Assembly: GCF_034424315.1 (NCBI RefSeq)
Contig: NZ_CP139972.1
Location: 186,001 to 250,000 of the forward strand
DNA length: 64,000 bases
Source of the DNA: Chitinophaga sancti
GTDB taxonomy: Bacteria; Bacteroidota; Bacteroidia; Chitinophagales; Chitinophagaceae
Reading direction: 5' to 3'
The position numbers and the translations under genes are program-made. Numbering within the stretch: the stretch's first letter is position 1; each line of letters begins with the position of its first letter. This document shows, one piece after another, positions 62,610 to 64,000 of this stretch. A model generated the notes under the pieces. The model was not told where the DNA came from and did no database searches. It was given only the letters and a program-made list of their open reading frames with translations.

Positions 62610-63127
62610 TCAGGATAATCAGTTTAATCTTCTATTACGGCTTTGCCTATTATCTGCCGCAAACGAATAACCGGTATTTGCTTTTTATCAGGAAGATCCG
62701 GGCGTTCATAGCCAGTGGTATCCTCGATAAAGCAGGTACTAATATCAACGTGGAAAGCCACGCAAATATAGGATCAGGAAAGGGGATTACTATCGGCCAT
62801 AATTCAGGCATTGGGGTGAGAGCCCATGTAAGAGGCCCTTTAAAAATAGGCGATAATGTCATGATGGGACCGGAGGTGATCATCCTGACCCGTAATCATA
62901 AATTTGATGATCTGAGCATTCCCATGAATATGGAGAAAGGCTCTGTTGTGAAGCCGGTGGAGATTGGAGATGATGTATGGATTGGAACGAGGGTGATCAT
63001 ATTACCCGGTGTGAAGATTGGTTCAGGGGCAATAGTAGGAGCTGGAGCTGTAGTAACTAAAAATATTCCTGACTATGCAATTGTTGGAGGTAATCCTGCG
63101 AAAATCATTAAATACAGGAACCAGTAA
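62606..63127 (+). CDS. Hexapeptide-repeat acyltransferase
   Basis: A 173-residue left-handed beta-helix acyltransferase (WbbJ/maltose-acetyltransferase-like). Hexapeptide coils run from about residue 48 ([18 protein letters not shown]) to 165, with the catalytic His in LTRNHKFDD near 96 and the [13 protein letters not shown] end. It would O-acetylate a sugar of the repeat unit using acetyl-CoA. It overlaps the preceding glycosyltransferase gene by 4 bases and the following one by 1 base, indicating translational coupling. Confidence 0.88.
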   Translation: MIRIISLIFYYGFAYYLPQTNNRYLLFIRKIRAFIASGILDKAGTNINVESHANIGSGKGITIGHNSGIGVRAHVRGPLKIGDNVMMGPEVIILTRNHKFDDLSIPMNMEKGSVVKPVEIGDDVWIGTRVIILPGVKIGSGAIVGAGAVVTKNIPDYAIVGGNPAKIIKYRNQ

Positions 63128-64000
63128 TGAAGATCTGTTTTTTATCCGCGGGCACTTTTACCCATATCCAGCCGTATATTGATTATTTTAAGGAACAGGG
63201 GCACGAAGTGCATTTTATAGCCCTGAGTCCTTCTCCTGAAAGAAATGTGCCTGTGCACAATGCATGGGAGGGAAAGGAATATGATGTAAGGGAAAAGTCG
63301 AATAAATATAAATATATCAAAGCGGCTTTCCGTGCCAGGAAAATTATAAAGGGCCTGCAACCGGATATAATCCATGCACATTATGTAACCAGCGGTGGTT
63401 TGGCCGCCTATATCATTCATCACCCCCATACAATAGTGACCGCCCATGGCAGTGATATCAACGCAAGTGTGAAATCTCCTGTGTGGCGATTCTTACTCAA
63501 ACGTATCCTGGGTAGGGCTGCTGCGATCAATGTTGTGTCCCGGGAACTGTATGATAAAGTATTGCAACTGGGTATACCTGCTCATAAGCTCCATAATTTC
63601 AATGTTGGGATCAATTATGAAACTTTCTTTCAGCACCATGCTTCCCATGCAGCTCCGTACACATTAAAAATGGTATGTAACAGGCGATTTGAGCCTGTTT
63701 ATGACCATATGACCATCCTGAAGGCCTTAGTGCTCTTAAAGGAGAAAAACGTGCCATTTGAGATGCATTTTGTGGGAGGAGGACCATTACAAGAGGCTGC
63801 TGAAAAATTTGTCCAGGAAAATGGACTGGATAAGTACGTTACTTTTTACGGCCAGGTACAAAATAGTGTTCAGCCAGGGGTGTTCGAAAAGTGCAATATA
63901 TATATATCGTCCTCTTTATCAGACGGTACCAGCCTGAGCCTGCTGGAAGCAATGGCTGCCGGACTATTTCCGGTAGTGACAGATATTGTAGCAAATAAGG
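63127..64000 (+). CDS. GT4-family glycosyltransferase, partial (runs off the window)
   Basis: An open frame of 291 codons starts at the ATG that shares its A with the stop of the acyltransferase gene, and has no stop before the window ends. It begins [21 protein letters not shown] and continues with DIIHAHYVTSGGLAAY, TIVTAHGSDIN near residue 105, a Rossmann-like FEMHFVGGGPLQEAAEKF near 217 and SSSLSDGTSLSLLEAMAAG near 260, the EX7E-like donor site. It is a GT-B glycosyltransferase of the same polysaccharide locus. About 70-90 C-terminal residues are missing. Confidence 0.88.
   Translation, partial: MKICFLSAGTFTHIQPYIDYFKEQGHEVHFIALSPSPERNVPVHNAWEGKEYDVREKSNKYKYIKAAFRARKIIKGLQPDIIHAHYVTSGGLAAYIIHHPHTIVTAHGSDINASVKSPVWRFLLKRILGRAAAINVVSRELYDKVLQLGIPAHKLHNFNVGINYETFFQHHASHAAPYTLKMVCNRRFEPVYDHMTILKALVLLKEKNVPFEMHFVGGGPLQEAAEKFVQENGLDKYVTFYGQVQNSVQPGVFEKCNIYISSSLSDGTSLSLLEAMAAGLFPVVTDIVANK

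Overview
The window looks like the chromosome of a free-living Bacteroidota, most likely a Chitinophaga-type member of the Chitinophagaceae. The reasons are a SusC/SusD pair under ECF sigma/FecR control, an RND pump fused to its TolC channel, GldA/GldFG-like ABC genes, starts without clear Shine-Dalgarno sequences, and several TAnnTTTG-type promoter boxes. This placement rests on gene content and protein style only. No rRNA, tRNA, CRISPR array, intact insertion sequence or prophage was seen.

Layout. 0-0.8 kb is non-coding, with a 63-bp tandem repeat, an inverted repeat and an ATCA-rich leader. 0.8-8 kb holds housekeeping and sensory genes: a secreted SAM hydrolase, a Pif1/RecD-like helicase, a flavin-dependent oxidoreductase, a PAS histidine kinase and a lipoprotein. 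8-15.2 kb (minus strand) is a multidrug efflux island: AraC regulator, membrane fusion lipoprotein, RND-TolC fusion and TetR regulator. Matching 41-bp operator-like sites lie in front of the AraC gene and the pump operon. 15.4-17 kb carries a secreted GH30 glycosidase.

17.2-32 kb is an L-rhamnose catabolic region: rhaT, a fused rhamnulose-1-P aldolase/lactaldehyde dehydrogenase, rhaI, rhaB, lutA and lutB. After a 5-kb interruption (secreted protein, eRF1-like protein, D-lactate dehydrogenase, M20 amidohydrolase) come lutC and the mutarotase rhaM. Together they would import rhamnose, anomerise, isomerise, phosphorylate and cleave it to DHAP and L-lactaldehyde, oxidise lactaldehyde to L-lactate, and feed lactate to pyruvate through LutABC.

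32-48 kb is mixed: a lone SMC-like ATPase, a GldA/GldFG-like ABC exporter, an ECF sigma-FecR-SusC-SusD nutrient uptake set without enzymes, a dinB fragment, an SMR exporter, a Crp-like regulator divergent from PaiB, and a GntR/LacI-type regulator. 48.5-64 kb is an exopolysaccharide locus, all on the plus strand and running off the window. It begins after a small zinc-ribbon protein and a 750-bp AT-rich leader, then encodes WbpM-, Wza-, Wzc-, TviB- and TviC-like proteins, a Wzx flippase, an AsnB-type amidotransferase, a Wzy-like polymerase, two GT4 glycosyltransferases and a hexapeptide acyltransferase. The gene set suggests a Wzx/Wzy-dependent polymer containing HexNAc uronic acid, possibly as its amide.
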